A DNA stretch of 64,000 nt from Shinella kummerowiae (GCF_009827055.1 NZ_WUMK01000008.1:124001-188000); one strand, 5' to 3'; counted from the stretch's first letter, positions 1 through 9,027 are shown. Numbers and translations: made by a program. Notes: generated from the letters alone by a model not told the origin.

Positions 1-1
1 C

Positions 2-652
2 TTCGTCACACTGACGCTGAACGATCCCGCCGGCCGTGCCGGTTATCCCGGCACCTGCGCCATCACCTGCACCTATCTCTTGGCCGGCAATGGCGTGCTC
101 TCCGTCGCCTACGAAGCGACGACGGATGCACCCACGCCCGTCAATCTCTGCCAGCACAGCTATTTCATCCTCGACGACAGCAGCGACGCGCTCGGCCACG
201 AGATCCGCCTCAACGCCGATCACTACCTGCCGGTCGACGAGAACCTGATTCCGACCGGCGAAATCCGTTCGGTCACTGGAACGCCGTTCGATCTGTGCAA
301 TTGGACGCCGCTGCGCCGGCAGACGGAAGAGGGCGGCATCACCTTCGACCACAACTTCTGCCTCTCGCCGGAGCGCCAAAAGAAACGAGCGGTCGCCGAG
401 GTTCGCAGCCCCCGGTCCGGCGTCTCGCTGGAGGTGCTGACCACCGAGCCCGGAGTACAACTCTACACCGGCGCGAAGGTCGCTCCGCCCGTTCCCGGGC
501 TCGACGGTCGCCGCTATGGCCCCTTTGCGGGCTTCTGCCTGGAAACGCAGGTCTGGCCCGATTCCGTCAACCACGCCAATTTCCCCAAGGCGATACTCCG
601 GCCCGGCGAAATATTGCGGCAGGAGACGGATTACATCTTCCGCAAAAGGTGA
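2..652 (+). CDS. aldose 1-epimerase (mutarotase), 5' end cut by window
   Basis: Interconverts alpha and beta anomers of hexoses in the cytoplasm. The reading frame is open from base 2, so the N-terminus lies outside the window and the TTG at 80 is internal. The visible part shows GalM-family features: the QHSYF segment with the catalytic-region His, the NADHYLPVDENLIPTGE stretch, and a late TTEPGVQLYTG segment that normally carries sugar-binding residues. It ends FCLETQVWPDSVNHANFPKA, the usual C-terminal signature. The real upstream neighbour is unseen, so the substrate sugar cannot be inferred. Confidence 0.9.
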   Translation, partial: FVTLTLNDPAGRAGYPGTCAITCTYLLAGNGVLSVAYEATTDAPTPVNLCQHSYFILDDSSDALGHEIRLNADHYLPVDENLIPTGEIRSVTGTPFDLCNWTPLRRQTEEGGITFDHNFCLSPERQKKRAVAEVRSPRSGVSLEVLTTEPGVQLYTGAKVAPPVPGLDGRRYGPFAGFCLETQVWPDSVNHANFPKAILRPGEILRQETDYIFRKR

Positions 653-719
653 CGCCGAAAGCGGCAACCGCCGCGCAACACAATCGAAACCTTTCTATTG
701 GACAAACGATGCCAGATTG

Positions 720-742
720 ACCCGGAATGTTCCCGGGTTGTT
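720..742 (+). terminator. weak hairpin after the epimerase gene
   Basis: A 6-bp inverted repeat (ACCCGG / CCGGGT, 7-nt loop) is followed by TTGTTT. It sits between the epimerase stop and the chemoreceptor start, so it is a plausible weak intrinsic terminator. Confidence 0.4.
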
Positions 743-792
743 TGGGATGAAGCGCGCCAGGACGGCGACAGCAGACCCCGGGGACGCTGTCC

Positions 793-2700
793 ATGAAAAT
801 CTCGGATCTCTCGATTTCCCGGAAAGTCGGCCTGCTCGTGCTGTTGATGGGCCTTGCCGCCGGCACCATCGCCACTGTCGGCAGCCGCGGCCTGACCTCG
901 CTGGGTGCCGCCCTTTCGGACACCGGAGCGCGGGAAGAAGTGGCCCGTGAAGCCATGGACCTGCGCATCGACGTCATCGCCATCAGCCGCATGACCTACC
1001 AGCTCGCCATCGCCCCGGAAAAGGCAGCAGACTTCGCCGCCGAGACGGAGAAGCGCGCCAAGGAAATGCTCGACCGCCTGCCGAAGATCGCCTCCACGGC
1101 CGATGCCAATGAGCAGAAGCTGCTCGACGGCGTTCGTGCGGCACTGGCGCCCTATTTCGAGGATATCCGCGCCATGGTGGCCGTCGCCGGCTCGGACAAG
1201 GGCCAGGACCGCGCCGCCGTTCTCGCCGCGCTCGACAAGGCGCTGGAAGGCCAGAAGGCCGTTACCGCCGCGCTCAAGGAATACACGACCTACTCCGCCG
1301 CCACGCTGTCGGAATCGCGCGCCACCGCAATCTCCCGCTCGACGACGACGCAGATCCTGCTGCTCGCAACCGCCTTCATCTGTATCGTCGCCGGCATGCT
1401 GCTCAGCATGCTCTTCGCCCGCAACGGCATCGTTCGCCCGATCCAGCTTTTGACCGGCGTGATGTCGAACCTCGCCGCCGGCAAGCTCGATGACGACATC
1501 CCCTGCACCGAGCGCAAGGACGAGATCGGCGCCATGGCGCGCACCCTCGACGTCTTCCGCGCCAACGAGATGCAGATGCGCGAAATGGAAGCCCAGGAAG
1601 CCGCCCTCCAGGCACAGAGCAAGGACCTGCAGACGAACATCAGCACGATCGTCGCGGCCGCTGCCGCCGGCGACTTCTCGCGCCGCATCACCAAGGCCTA
1701 TGAGGACGAAGATCTTCGCCGCTTCGCCACGGGCGTCAACGAGCTGGTCGAGAATGTCGATCGCGGCGTCAGCGAAGTGCGCCGCGTGATCGCCTCGCTC
1801 TCGCATGCCGACCTGACGCAGGAAATGGCTGGCCACTTCCAGGGCGATTTCGCCGAGCTCCAGGCCAACGTCAATGGCGCCATGCTGACGCTGCGCAGCA
1901 CGATGACCGGCATCCTGACCACTGCCGGCACGATCACCGGCAATTCCCGCGAGCTTTCCGCCGCGGCAAACCAGCTTGCCCACCGCACGGAGCAGCAGGC
2001 GGCTTCGCTTGAAGAAACGGCGGCTGCCCTCGAGGAAATCACCACTACGGTCAAAACCTCGACAAGCCGCGCGCTCGAGGCCTCGGAAATCGTGCGCGAA
2101 GCCAAGGACAGCGCCGACAAGTCGGGCGACATCGTCCAGAACGCCATCAGCGCCATGGGCCGCATCGAGCAGTCCTCGCAGAAGATCAGCCAGATCATCT
2201 CTGTCATCGACGAGATCGCCTTCCAGACCAACCTCTTGGCGCTGAATGCCGGTGTCGAGGCGGCGCGGGCCGGCGAGGCAGGGCGCGGCTTTGCGGTCGT
2301 CGCCCAGGAAGTACGCGAACTCGCGCAGCGCTCCGCCAATGCCGCCAAGGAGATCAAGACTTTGATCAACGCATCGGCCGGCGAAGTGAAGGGCGGCGTC
2401 TCGCTGGTGCTGTCGACCGGCGACGTGCTCTCGGAAATCAAGGACCTGGTGAACCGCGTCAACGACCACGTCGTCTCGATCACCCGCGCGGCCCAGGAGC
2501 AGTCCGCAGCGCTCGGCGAAATCAACACGGCCGTCAACCAGATGGACCAGATGACCCAGCAGAACGCCGCGATGGTGGAGGAAACCACGGCCGCAAGCCA
2601 GGTTCTCGCCAGCGAGGCAGCCCAGTTGCAAACCGCGCTGTCGCAGTTCCATATCGACGCGGGACGCGGCAACGCCGCCTACCAGCGCCGCGCCGCTTAA
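793..2700 (+). CDS. methyl-accepting chemotaxis protein
   Basis: Membrane chemoreceptor of 635 aa that signals to CheA/CheW. One membrane segment lies near residues 11-32 and a second near 187-209, enclosing a periplasmic helical ligand domain of about 150 residues. A HAMP domain follows (about 211-263), then a second HAMP-like unit (about 283-340), then the signalling coiled coil. The hairpin tip reads DEIAFQTNLLALNAGVEAAR at about residue 473. It has GVEAARAG where enteric receptors have AVEAARAG; this is common in rhizobial receptors. No C-terminal CheR-tethering pentapeptide is visible. The ligand is unknown, and no che genes are nearby, so this is a solitary receptor gene. Confidence 0.95.
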   Translation: MKISDLSISRKVGLLVLLMGLAAGTIATVGSRGLTSLGAALSDTGAREEVAREAMDLRIDVIAISRMTYQLAIAPEKAADFAAETEKRAKEMLDRLPKIASTADANEQKLLDGVRAALAPYFEDIRAMVAVAGSDKGQDRAAVLAALDKALEGQKAVTAALKEYTTYSAATLSESRATAISRSTTTQILLLATAFICIVAGMLLSMLFARNGIVRPIQLLTGVMSNLAAGKLDDDIPCTERKDEIGAMARTLDVFRANEMQMREMEAQEAALQAQSKDLQTNISTIVAAAAAGDFSRRITKAYEDEDLRRFATGVNELVENVDRGVSEVRRVIASLSHADLTQEMAGHFQGDFAELQANVNGAMLTLRSTMTGILTTAGTITGNSRELSAAANQLAHRTEQQAASLEETAAALEEITTTVKTSTSRALEASEIVREAKDSADKSGDIVQNAISAMGRIEQSSQKISQIISVIDEIAFQTNLLALNAGVEAARAGEAGRGFAVVAQEVRELAQRSANAAKEIKTLINASAGEVKGGVSLVLSTGDVLSEIKDLVNRVNDHVVSITRAAQEQSAALGEINTAVNQMDQMTQQNAAMVEETTAASQVLASEAAQLQTALSQFHIDAGRGNAAYQRRAA

Positions 2701-2721
2701 AACCCCCTGCAAACACGCCAG

Positions 2722-2760
2722 AGACCAGCGATCGGACACCCGACCGCTGGTCTTTCTCGT
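2722..2760 (+). terminator. intrinsic terminator after the chemoreceptor gene
   Basis: A 9-bp perfect stem AGACCAGCG / CGCTGGTCT is extended by TCGG/CCGA and followed by TTCTCGTT. It lies between the chemoreceptor and the convergent hydrolase gene and may serve both strands. Confidence 0.75.
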
Positions 2761-2774
2761 TCAGACGTCAACGA

Positions 2775-3842
2775 TCAGAAGGAGCCTTTGAGCGTCTTCT
2801 GAAGCGCGTCCACGACTAGGCGTTTCAGCTCTTCATGGATATCCGCCCGCGGCCGGCTGGTGACTTCGTCGCAGATCGGGTCGACTTCACCCTCCGCTTT
2901 CAGCAGTTCGAGGCCGTCCGGCTTGCATTCCGGCAGGAAACTGTAGTGCCAGGAATCGGCAACCGTCGCATAGCGCGCCTGCGGCACGAGCGTCGCCAGT
3001 CCGTCCGAGATGACCGATTTGGGGATCGTGCCCGGACTGCCGAGATTGATGAAACTCAGCGGAATATCGATCGCCTTAAGGCTATCGGCCTCATAGGCCT
3101 GGGCCAGCCCCGTATCCACCAGCACCGCCGCGCGGATGCGTGGGTCGCGGTTCGACTGCTCGAAGCGCGCTTTGTCCACCTTACGCAAATCGAGCTTTTC
3201 GACCTTGATCGGCTTGCCATCGACATAGCCGACACCACGGGCAAACCAGGCGCAATCTCCCTGATCATAACCATCGCAATAGCGGGCATAGGCATCGAGA
3301 TTGGCGCGAGCGCCGGAAATCTCCATCGCCGCTGCACCGCCGAGCGAGAAGCCGACGACGCCGATCCGGGCCGGGTCGAGAGCGTCACGCCATTGCGGAT
3401 CGCTCGAAAGCCGATCGATCACTGCCGACAGATCGGCGGTGCGCTGCCAGAGCTTCACCGTCTCTTCCGGCGTGGAATCGCCGCTCGTCGTGCCGGGATG
3501 GTTCGGGCCGGCAACAACGAAGCCGGCTTCGGCAAGTGCGGTGGCAAGCCAGCTCATCGCATCGGCCCGCGAGCCCGAACCATGCGAGAGAAGCACAAGG
3601 GGAAAACGCCCTTTGGCAAGAGCCGCATCGCGCACCGACGGCGCGCCCTTGAACAGCTGGTTATCTCCGACCAGACTGGACGGACCGCCCGCGCCGGTGG
3701 GGTACCAGACGGTGACCTCGACTGCGCGGCCACGCTCCGGAGCGGATACGCTGATCGTACGGACGCCAACATCGGCGGCTCGGGCGGATGCAAGCGATAC
3801 ACCCGCGATAAAAAGGGTAGACAGAATGAAGGGGGGAAACAT
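2775..3842 (-). CDS. secreted alpha/beta hydrolase, dienelactone-hydrolase-like
   Basis: Predicted exported hydrolase of 355 aa. The start at 3842 puts a clean signal peptide first (hydrophobic core FILSTLFIAGVSLASA, then ARA cleavage) and has GCGAGG upstream; a longer reading from 3878 would bury the signal. The nucleophile elbow GFSLGG puts the catalytic Ser at about residue 166, SHGSGS near 87 is the oxyanion region, and a DSWHYSF segment near the C-terminus likely carries the His. The family resembles predicted dienelactone hydrolases and platelet-activating-factor acetylhydrolase-like proteins. The substrate is unknown. It is divergent from a membrane AraC regulator, which may control it. 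Confidence 0.8.
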   Translation of the reverse strand: MFPPFILSTLFIAGVSLASARAADVGVRTISVSAPERGRAVEVTVWYPTGAGGPSSLVGDNQLFKGAPSVRDAALAKGRFPLVLLSHGSGSRADAMSWLATALAEAGFVVAGPNHPGTTSGDSTPEETVKLWQRTADLSAVIDRLSSDPQWRDALDPARIGVVGFSLGGAAAMEISGARANLDAYARYCDGYDQGDCAWFARGVGYVDGKPIKVEKLDLRKVDKARFEQSNRDPRIRAAVLVDTGLAQAYEADSLKAIDIPLSFINLGSPGTIPKSVISDGLATLVPQARYATVADSWHYSFLPECKPDGLELLKAEGEVDPICDEVTSRPRADIHEELKRLVVDALQKTLKGSF

Positions 3843-3978
3843 GGGAGCCTCGCTCGGTTGATTTGACGGGCAAATCATCGCCGCTTACGGCCCTCCGGAC
3901 GTCCTCGATCATGTTTGAGGTCGCCCTTGATCGCGATCCGGATCATGATGCGCCATCGTCAACAGAACCGTTTCCGCC

Positions 3979-4998
3979 GTGCTCTTCATTCCCCTGCCCT
4001 TCGTCGTCGCCCTGCTGCTGGCGATCCGCTTCGTGGTGCTCCTGCGCAATCAGGAAAGCGGCAACCGGCCGTTCCTTGCCTTGATCGGGCTCTGCATCCT
4101 GCAATCCATCGTCGTCGGCCTGCGCTGGGGCTATGACCTGACCGCGCTGCGCTATGTCCTGCCCGTGCTGGCGGCGGCCGTGCCCCCGCTGGTGCTGGCG
4201 AGTTTTCGCAGCCTCATCCAGCCCGACCGGGCAGACATGCCCTGGCTCAATGGACTGCCGCCGCTCGTCGTCATGGCTTTGCTGCTGTTTGCGCCCTATT
4301 TGATCGACGTTGCCCTCGTCGTCATCTTCGTCGGCTATGCCGCGATCCTGCTGCGGCTCGCCACGGCCGGTCCTGACGGGCTGGAGGAGGCGCGGTTCGA
4401 TGGCGCCGCGGGCGCGCACAAGGCCCTGCTGATTGCCGCAGGCGCGCTTTGCCTGTCCGCATCTTTCGACATCGCGGTCATGCTCGATTTCGAATGGAGC
4501 CGCGGGGAGAACGTGCCGATGATGGTCAGCAACGCCAACCTGCTGAGCCTCTTCCTGCTCGGCCTGACCGCGACCGTCGCCGCGCGCGCCCGCGCACTCC
4601 CCGCTTCGCCCGGCGAGGCGGAACAGGACCCTTCGGCGGATGAAAGAGACCGCGACGTTCTGGAGCGCGTCGACCGGCTGCTCGCCACGCAAAACCTTTT
4701 CCGCGACGAGAACCTGACGCTTGCGCGCCTGGCCCGGCGGGCGGGCGTGCCGGCCCGGCAGATTTCCGGCGCGATCAATCGCCTCGCCGGCAAGAACGTC
4801 TCGCAATATATCAACGATTTCCGCATCGCCGAGGCCTGCCGGCTGCTGCGCGAGACCGACATGCCGGTGACCGCGGCCATGTTCGAATCCGGCTTCCAGA
4901 CGAAATCGAACTTCAACCGCGAATTCCGCCGGGTCACCACGCAAAGCCCCGCCAACTGGCGGGCGGACAATCGCGCGCCAAGCTTGGCGGGAGGCTGA
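3979..4998 (+). CDS. AraC-family regulator with N-terminal membrane domain
   Basis: One-component transcription factor of 339 aa. About seven hydrophobic segments fill residues 2-205, so the sensor is embedded in the membrane. A short linker then leads to an AraC-type double helix-turn-helix at about 225-330, with LARRAGVPARQISGAINR as the first HTH and the FESGFQTKSNFNREFRR motif as the second. The start is GTG at 3979, placing the first membrane helix at the very N-terminus. It is divergent from the secreted hydrolase; the intergenic region holds a direct GATCATG repeat at 3907-3913 and 3941-3947 that could be its binding site (inference). The signal is unknown. Confidence 0.85.
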   Translation: MLFIPLPFVVALLLAIRFVVLLRNQESGNRPFLALIGLCILQSIVVGLRWGYDLTALRYVLPVLAAAVPPLVLASFRSLIQPDRADMPWLNGLPPLVVMALLLFAPYLIDVALVVIFVGYAAILLRLATAGPDGLEEARFDGAAGAHKALLIAAGALCLSASFDIAVMLDFEWSRGENVPMMVSNANLLSLFLLGLTATVAARARALPASPGEAEQDPSADERDRDVLERVDRLLATQNLFRDENLTLARLARRAGVPARQISGAINRLAGKNVSQYINDFRIAEACRLLRETDMPVTAAMFESGFQTKSNFNREFRRVTTQSPANWRADNRAPSLAGG

Positions 4999-5001
4999 TG
5001 T

Positions 5002-6315
5002 TCAGGCCGGCTGCGGTTCCATCTCCGGCATTTTCGGCTCGCGGATGGTAAAGACCGCGAGCGCGCCGATGAGGCACAGCACGCCGGCGATGAAGAAGGC
5101 CGGAAGATAGCTTTCATAAGCCGTCCTGGTGAAGCCCGCGCCCCAGGCGGCGAAGGCGGCGCCAAGCTGGTGGCCGGCGAAAACCCAGCCGAACACCATG
5201 GGCGCCTTTGGTCCGAAACGATCGATGGTGAGCTTGAGGGTTGGCGGAACCGTTGCGACCCAGTCGAGACCATAGAAGACGGCGAAGATCGACAATTCGT
5301 AGAAGCTGAAGCTGGTGAAGGGCAGGTAGACCAGCGAAAGCCCGCGCAGCCCATAATACCAGAACAGCAAGGTACGGCTGTCGAACCGATCGGACAGCCA
5401 GCCCGAGCCGATCGTGCCGGCAATGTCGAAGATGCCGATGATCGCCAGCATGCCGGCCGCGGCCGTCGCCGCCATGCCGAAATCCCCGCAGAGCGAGATG
5501 AAATGAGTCTGCACCAGGCCATTCGTGCTGGCACCGCAGATGAAGAAGGTGCCGAACAGCACCCAGAAGACCCGGGTCTGTGCCGCCTCCATCAGAACCG
5601 AGATGGGCGAGGCAAGCATCGCGCCCAATGTCGCCGGCGGTGCGGGGGCGACGACCGCCCCGTCCTTGGCGCCATAGGGTGCCAAGCCGACATCCGCTGG
5701 ATGGTCCTGCATGAAGACGAGGACAGCAACGGCCGCGATAAACAGCATGGCGAGAATGAGCGTCAGGGCATCGCGCCAGCCGAGGCTCTCCGTCAACGAC
5801 GCCATCAGCGGCAGAAACACCAGCTGGCCGGTTGCCGTGCTGGCCGTCAAGAGGCCGACGACGAGGCCGCGGCGGGTGGCAAACCAGCGCGTGGCGACCG
5901 TCGCGCCGAGAACCATGGCCGTCAGCCCCGTGCCGAAGCCGACCACGACGCCCCAAAGCAGGGTGAGCTGCCACAGCTCCGTCATGGCGAAGGAGCCGAA
6001 AATACCGGCACCGATCAGAAGGAGCGCGATGCTTGCGACCCGGCGGATGCCGAAGCGGTTGATGAAGGCGGCGGCGAACGGCCCCATCAAGCCGAACAGC
6101 ACGAGGCGGATGGCGAAGGCGGAGGAAATTTCCGACGTACTCCAGCCGAACTCCTCTTGCAGGGGACCGATCAGCACGCCCGGCGTGCCGACGGCACCCG
6201 CCGTCACCAGCATGGTCAGGAAGGTGGTGGCCGCCACCACCCAGCCATAATGGATGCCATGGCGGGCGGCAAAGCGGGAGATGGTCGTGCCGGTGGAGGG
6301 TGGGGTGTTCGGCAT
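5002..6315 (-). CDS. MFS transporter
   Basis: Inner-membrane secondary transporter of 437 aa with twelve hydrophobic segments in two halves. The start at ATG 6315 (MPNTPPST) is preferred over a TTG at 6357, because the latter would place the operator-like palindrome inside the gene. The first helix begins HYGWVVAATTFLTML, reminiscent of the oxalate/formate antiporter and monocarboxylate-type branch, and a loop motif follows helix 2 (INRFGIRRV). It is transcribed in the same direction as, and downstream of, the MarR gene, and both carry a similar palindrome in front. The substrate cannot be read from sequence; an organic anion or a toxic compound are both possible. Confidence 0.88.
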   Translation of the reverse strand: MPNTPPSTGTTISRFAARHGIHYGWVVAATTFLTMLVTAGAVGTPGVLIGPLQEEFGWSTSEISSAFAIRLVLFGLMGPFAAAFINRFGIRRVASIALLLIGAGIFGSFAMTELWQLTLLWGVVVGFGTGLTAMVLGATVATRWFATRRGLVVGLLTASTATGQLVFLPLMASLTESLGWRDALTLILAMLFIAAVAVLVFMQDHPADVGLAPYGAKDGAVVAPAPPATLGAMLASPISVLMEAAQTRVFWVLFGTFFICGASTNGLVQTHFISLCGDFGMAATAAAGMLAIIGIFDIAGTIGSGWLSDRFDSRTLLFWYYGLRGLSLVYLPFTSFSFYELSIFAVFYGLDWVATVPPTLKLTIDRFGPKAPMVFGWVFAGHQLGAAFAAWGAGFTRTAYESYLPAFFIAGVLCLIGALAVFTIREPKMPEMEPQPA

Positions 6316-6330
6316 GCGGGCATCCAATCT

Positions 6331-6346
6331 GCGGGTAGATACCCGC
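6331..6346. promoter_or_regulatory. putative MarR operator upstream of the MFS gene
   Basis: Perfect palindrome GCGGGTA-GA-TACCCGC, 15 bp before the MFS start. A near-identical 16-bp site precedes the marR gene at 6764-6779, so both are likely bound by the same MarR dimer. Confidence 0.6.
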
Positions 6347-6361
6347 TTAGCGATCAAAAAA

Positions 6362-6760
6362 TCATAGCAGGCTGTTCAATTCGGTCAGAAGCGCGAGCTT
6401 TTCCGGCCCCAGGCGTGCGGCGACATCGTCCTGGCAGGTCTGCCAGAGCGGCACGGCGGTCTGGAGGATCTCGGTTCCCTGCCCGGTCAGAAGCACCAGC
6501 GCCTCGCGCTGGTCGTCTCCGCGTCCGAATTCGAGCAAACCCATGCGCTCAAGGACACGGACATTGCGTCCAAGCGTCGAGCGATCCAGTTCCATATGCC
6601 GGCCAAGCTCCGTCAGGCTCACCGGCTGGCGTCGCTCGACATTTCGCAGCAGGGAGAACTGCGCAATATTGATGCCGGTCGGCTCCAGCGCGCCATCATA
6701 GAGGGCGCTGAGCTTTCGGTTGGCCATTCTCAGACGGTTGCAATAACACGGTGCGGTCAT
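6362..6760 (-). CDS. MarR-family transcriptional regulator
   Basis: Winged-helix repressor of 132 aa. The N-terminus reads TAPCYCNRLRMANRKLSALY, matching a MarR subgroup with a conserved CxC near the start that may sense redox or electrophiles. LGRHMELDRSTLGRNVRVLE is the recognition HTH (about residues 53-73) and GRGDDQREALV the wing. ATG 6760 keeps the CxC motif; ATG 6727 would remove it. The palindrome lies four bases upstream of this start, so the message may be leaderless or very short. It probably represses itself and the downstream MFS gene. Confidence 0.88.
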   Translation of the reverse strand: MTAPCYCNRLRMANRKLSALYDGALEPTGINIAQFSLLRNVERRQPVSLTELGRHMELDRSTLGRNVRVLERMGLLEFGRGDDQREALVLLTGQGTEILQTAVPLWQTCQDDVAARLGPEKLALLTELNSLL

Positions 6761-6763
6761 TAT

Positions 6764-6779
6764 GCGGGTATATGCCCAC
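6764..6779. promoter_or_regulatory. putative MarR operator at the marR promoter
   Basis: GCGGGTA-TA-TGCCCAC differs at only three positions from the perfect palindrome in front of the MFS gene. It overlaps a TATA/CATAAT -10-like stretch on the minus strand, as expected for autorepression. Confidence 0.6.
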
Positions 6780-6872
6780 AATAGGACCGACGTCAAGCCC
6801 ACCACCCTTCAACGGCCGGCAGGCGACATTGCCGGTCGACGCACATGACAGATCAAACCTGACGTAAAACCA

Positions 6873-8570
6873 TCAACCGAAACGGCCGCGTGCCCAATCG
6901 TCCAGCCGTTGCTGGAGGATTTCCTTGTCGCCTTCGGAGAGAACGGCCCGCGTCGCGCGCAATTTCTCCAGCGCGTCTTCCCGCCCCTCACGGGAGGCAA
7001 GCGTGAACCAGAAAGCGGCCTGGAGCAGATCCTTGTCGACGCCGCGGCCCTCCTCGTACAGGTTGCCAAGATTGACATATGCGGCGACCGCGCCGAGCCG
7101 CGCCCCGCGCGAATAGAAATCGAAGGCCTTCTTCGGGTCCTTCTCGACGCCCTTGCCATCCTTGTAGAGGTTGGCAAGGTTGACCATGGCACTGCGATCG
7201 CCGAGATCCACGCCCTTCTGAAAATTATCCGCGGCGGCCTTCAGATCGACCTTCGTGTCGAGCCCCTTGAGATAGATGAGGCCCAGCTTGTCATAGGCGG
7301 CACCCCAATTCTGGTTCGCCGCCTTTTCCAGCCAGATGCGCGCCTTGCCATAATCCTGCACGACCCCCTGGCCCTGGAAATACATGTAGCCGACATTGCT
7401 CTGGTCTTCGGGATGTCCCCGTTCGGCGGCATAGAGGTAGAGCTCGAAGGCCTTTGCCAGATCGAGCTTCACGCCGAGACCCTTGCGGTAGAGATTGCCC
7501 ATATTGTGATAGGCGGCCAGATTGCCGGCGGCCATGGCCACTTCATTGAGCTTGTAGGCCTCCTCGCCGCGACCGGCCTTGTCGAAGGCGCGGGCAAGCA
7601 GGGTCTTGAAGCGCATGTTGGCCGGATCGCCCGCGACAGCCGCCTCGCAGGCCGGAACGGCGATCTGCGGATCGAGATTGGCATATTCCACGCTCGGTCC
7701 AACGCGTTCCGGATCAGAGGGATGGGCCGCCGCCAGATCGCACGGCGTCGCCTCGACGACCTTGGGGCCGCCGGCCTGCGGGATGAGCACGACATCGCGG
7801 ACGAGCGACGAATTTTCCCATGGAATCTGCTGGCCGCCGGTCGCCTCGACCACCCGGGCGCGCGTGTCCTTGAAGATCGCCTCGATCGACTGGCCCGGCG
7901 TGCGCAGCGCTGCGGTCAACGCCTCGGTATAGGGACTGTTGCCGCCCTTGCCGTCCTGCGCCACATCACCGGGCGAGGTGGAGAAGGCGATCAGCGTTCC
8001 CGTATGTTTGCTGGCGATGCGGGCAAGCCCGCGCGACAGGGAATCGCCGTTGCCGATGGAGCGGGTCTTGCCGTCCTTGCCGAGGAAAGGATTGTCCCGG
8101 CAGGCATCGAGGATAAAGATGATCGAGCCGGCCTTCGTACCCTCGAGCTGGCGCAGCACCTGGCTTGCCGACATGGCAACCAGCGGCAGGTCCATGGTAT
8201 CGGCGATCCTGGCGTCGATCGGCACGAGGAAATTCTCTTCCGACGCCTGTAACCCATGCCCGGCATAATAGACGAGCACGACGGACTCCGGCTCGATCTT
8301 GTTGCGGAAGTCGATGAGCGCGCGCTCCATGGCGGATTTGTCGGCATCGCGCACGAGCTGCACCTCGAACCCCACGTCGCGCAACGCCGCATCCATAGCG
8401 TTCGCATCGGCCAGCGCGTTCTTGAGCGGGGGAAGATCCGTGTAGGCCTCATTGCCGAGCACGAGCGCAAGGCGCTTCACCGGAGACGTTTCGGCAAATG
8501 CCAGCCCGGGAAGGAGAACAAGAAAGAAGGAAAGGGCATAGACAAGAAGGCCATGGCGTCTCATGTCCAT
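6873..8570 (-). CDS. exported caspase-like protease with Sel1/TPR repeats
   Basis: A signal peptide (GLLVYALSFFLVLLPGLAFA) is followed by a peptidase C14 (metacaspase/caspase-like) domain at about residues 32-260. The catalytic dyad is visible as YYAGHGLQ (His about 105) and ILDACRDNP (Cys about 157). The C-terminal half (about 320-530) is an array of Sel1-type repeats, read from recurring GNLYRKGLGV, GYMYFQGQGV and GNLYEEGRGV units, a protein-protein interaction solenoid. ATG 8564 has slightly better ribosome-binding-site spacing than 8570. Likely periplasmic. Family members cut after basic residues, but the target here is unknown. The lipoprotein gene lies 47 bp upstream on the same strand. 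Confidence 0.88.
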   Translation of the reverse strand: MDMRRHGLLVYALSFFLVLLPGLAFAETSPVKRLALVLGNEAYTDLPPLKNALADANAMDAALRDVGFEVQLVRDADKSAMERALIDFRNKIEPESVVLVYYAGHGLQASEENFLVPIDARIADTMDLPLVAMSASQVLRQLEGTKAGSIIFILDACRDNPFLGKDGKTRSIGNGDSLSRGLARIASKHTGTLIAFSTSPGDVAQDGKGGNSPYTEALTAALRTPGQSIEAIFKDTRARVVEATGGQQIPWENSSLVRDVVLIPQAGGPKVVEATPCDLAAAHPSDPERVGPSVEYANLDPQIAVPACEAAVAGDPANMRFKTLLARAFDKAGRGEEAYKLNEVAMAAGNLAAYHNMGNLYRKGLGVKLDLAKAFELYLYAAERGHPEDQSNVGYMYFQGQGVVQDYGKARIWLEKAANQNWGAAYDKLGLIYLKGLDTKVDLKAAADNFQKGVDLGDRSAMVNLANLYKDGKGVEKDPKKAFDFYSRGARLGAVAAYVNLGNLYEEGRGVDKDLLQAAFWFTLASREGREDALEKLRATRAVLSEGDKEILQQRLDDWARGRFG

Positions 8571-8617
8571 CAACTCCCTCTCATAGTAGTCCTATAGCAC
8601 GTCCTGAAATCAGGCGG

Positions 8618-8848
8618 TCAATAGTTATTCCTCGATGTTTTCGACGCAGAAGTATCTGATCTTTGATTTTTTTGAACCTTGGCGACCTGCACAGGTTGTT
8701 TTTTGACAACCTTCGCGCATCGTGAAGACTTTGGATTCGCCTTGCAAATCTCCGGCGCACCGGCCGTTGTCTCACAACCGCTGATGATCATCGATGCCGT
8801 AAAAAGAGCAGCGAGGGCCGATATCTTCCCTGCCAGCAATCTCGCCAT
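8618..8848 (-). CDS. small hypothetical lipoprotein
   Basis: A 76-aa protein with a lipoprotein signal: positively charged start, hydrophobic stretch ALAALFTASM, and lipobox IISGC. The mature part is short and basic with two further cysteines (EICKANPKSSRCAK), then a Lys/Gln-rich, probably disordered tail. I recognise no family. It precedes the caspase-Sel1 gene on the same strand with a short gap, so the two may be co-transcribed and both act in the envelope. Confidence 0.65.
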   Translation of the reverse strand: MARLLAGKISALAALFTASMIISGCETTAGAPEICKANPKSSRCAKVVKKQPVQVAKVQKNQRSDTSASKTSRNNY

Positions 8849-9027
8849 GGCCCATCCCCAATTCGCACGGTTGTGGCTCGAGAATACAATAGTATCGAAG
8901 AATTACGTGCCCTCATCCTCAAGCTTTAGCTAGTGCTTGTCAAGTTTGGAAGCATCGTGCTCTATGCTCTTTGTCGGACAATTCAAGGCGGGCTACAAAA
9001 GGGGCAATCCGGCCACGGGCGTTTCCT

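Noticed and set aside
631-2739. A 702-codon open frame on the minus strand opposite the chemoreceptor gene
   Set aside because: It is the complement of a high-GC coding sequence; the translation is low-complexity Arg/Gly/Asp-rich with no domain, while the plus strand has a complete chemoreceptor.
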